A stretch of 31,359 bases of DNA from Bacteroides fragilis (lineage in GTDB: Bacteria > Bacillota > Clostridia > Lachnospirales > Lachnospiraceae), in the NCBI GenBank assembly GCA_023664485.1, contig JAMPFK010000024.1:1-31359 (forward strand). The letters run 5' to 3'. Positions 31,169 through 31,359 of the stretch are shown here, piece after piece. Position 1 is the first letter of the stretch. The number at the start of each line of letters is the position of its first letter. Under the pieces are notes generated by a model. That model searched no databases and was not told where the DNA came from. It saw only the letters and a program-made list of their open reading frames with translations. Both the position numbers and the translations under genes were made by a program.

Positions 31169-31359
31169 ATGTGCCAGCCATTCCGCCCACAAGGCTCCAC
31201 TGGCGCTGCATATAGGATTTCAGATTTTCCGCGCTTTGCCGATATGCCTCACAAGCCACTTTCTTATTGCTTTGACAATATCTATACCGTATCATCCTTT
31301 ATCGCTTCCACAATAGCATCATCCCGGATTTTCTTAGATGCCAGTACATAAATACCATT
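31164..31359 (-). pseudogene. Frameshifted coding debris, unknown family, continues past the right edge
   Basis: On the minus strand three frames are needed to follow a protein-like sequence: NGIYVLASKKIRDDAIVEAI with KDDTV, then GIDIVKAIRKWLVRHIGKAR, then ACEAYRQSAENLKSYMQRQW with SLVGGMAGTFREME and a stop near 31164. The last part looks like a real C-terminus. I do not recognise the family. Its junction with the truncated transposase suggests a deletion or insertion boundary near 31130-31160. Confidence 0.4.

Overview
The window looks like chromosomal DNA from an anaerobic, low-to-mid GC Firmicute of the class Clostridia, most likely a Lachnospiraceae-type gut bacterium. The reasons are the clostridial glycerol-3-phosphate dehydrogenase operon ending in a DUF1667 protein, a short clostridial-style flagellin, a PocR-domain chemoreceptor, extended -10 promoters, strong Shine-Dalgarno sites and an IS1182-type transposase remnant. 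Taxonomy is an inference; there is no rRNA or tRNA gene to anchor it.

Layout. (1) 1-1070: decayed genes on the minus strand, a truncated and frameshifted DNA-deoxyinosine glycosylase joined to a truncated and frameshifted Upf1-like superfamily 1 helicase. (2) 1311-8656: a probable defence island, with a 1416-residue NACHT NTPase on the minus strand, two small XRE regulators and a SIR2-TPR protein diverging from it. (3) 8958-12087: a three-gene anaerobic glycerol-3-phosphate dehydrogenase-like operon with clear promoter and terminator. (4) 12449-16484: two large unrecognised membrane/coiled-coil proteins, the first carrying a 39-bp in-frame minisatellite. (5) 20292-16547 (minus): a compact four-gene cassette of pyrophosphatase, nucleotidyltransferase, radical SAM protein and amidohydrolase. 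(6) 20718-21763: two small membrane proteins behind a structured leader. (7) 22008-28233: ordinary single genes: an AAA ATPase, recQ, a PocR-MCP sensor next to an atypical flagellin, and a MATE transporter. (8) 28390-31359: an AT-rich P-loop ATPase with a zinc ribbon, then a truncated IS1182-type transposase and more gene debris.

How they fit. The NACHT and SIR2-TPR proteins look like nucleotide-sensing and NAD-depleting effectors, with the XRE proteins as likely local repressors. In the four-gene cassette the chemistry suggests a pathway: the nucleotidyltransferase would release pyrophosphate, the pyrophosphatase would remove it, and the radical SAM enzyme and amidohydrolase would modify a small substrate. 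This cassette and the paired membrane proteins at 12449-16484 are the best candidates for an undescribed system. No CRISPR array, rRNA or tRNA was seen.
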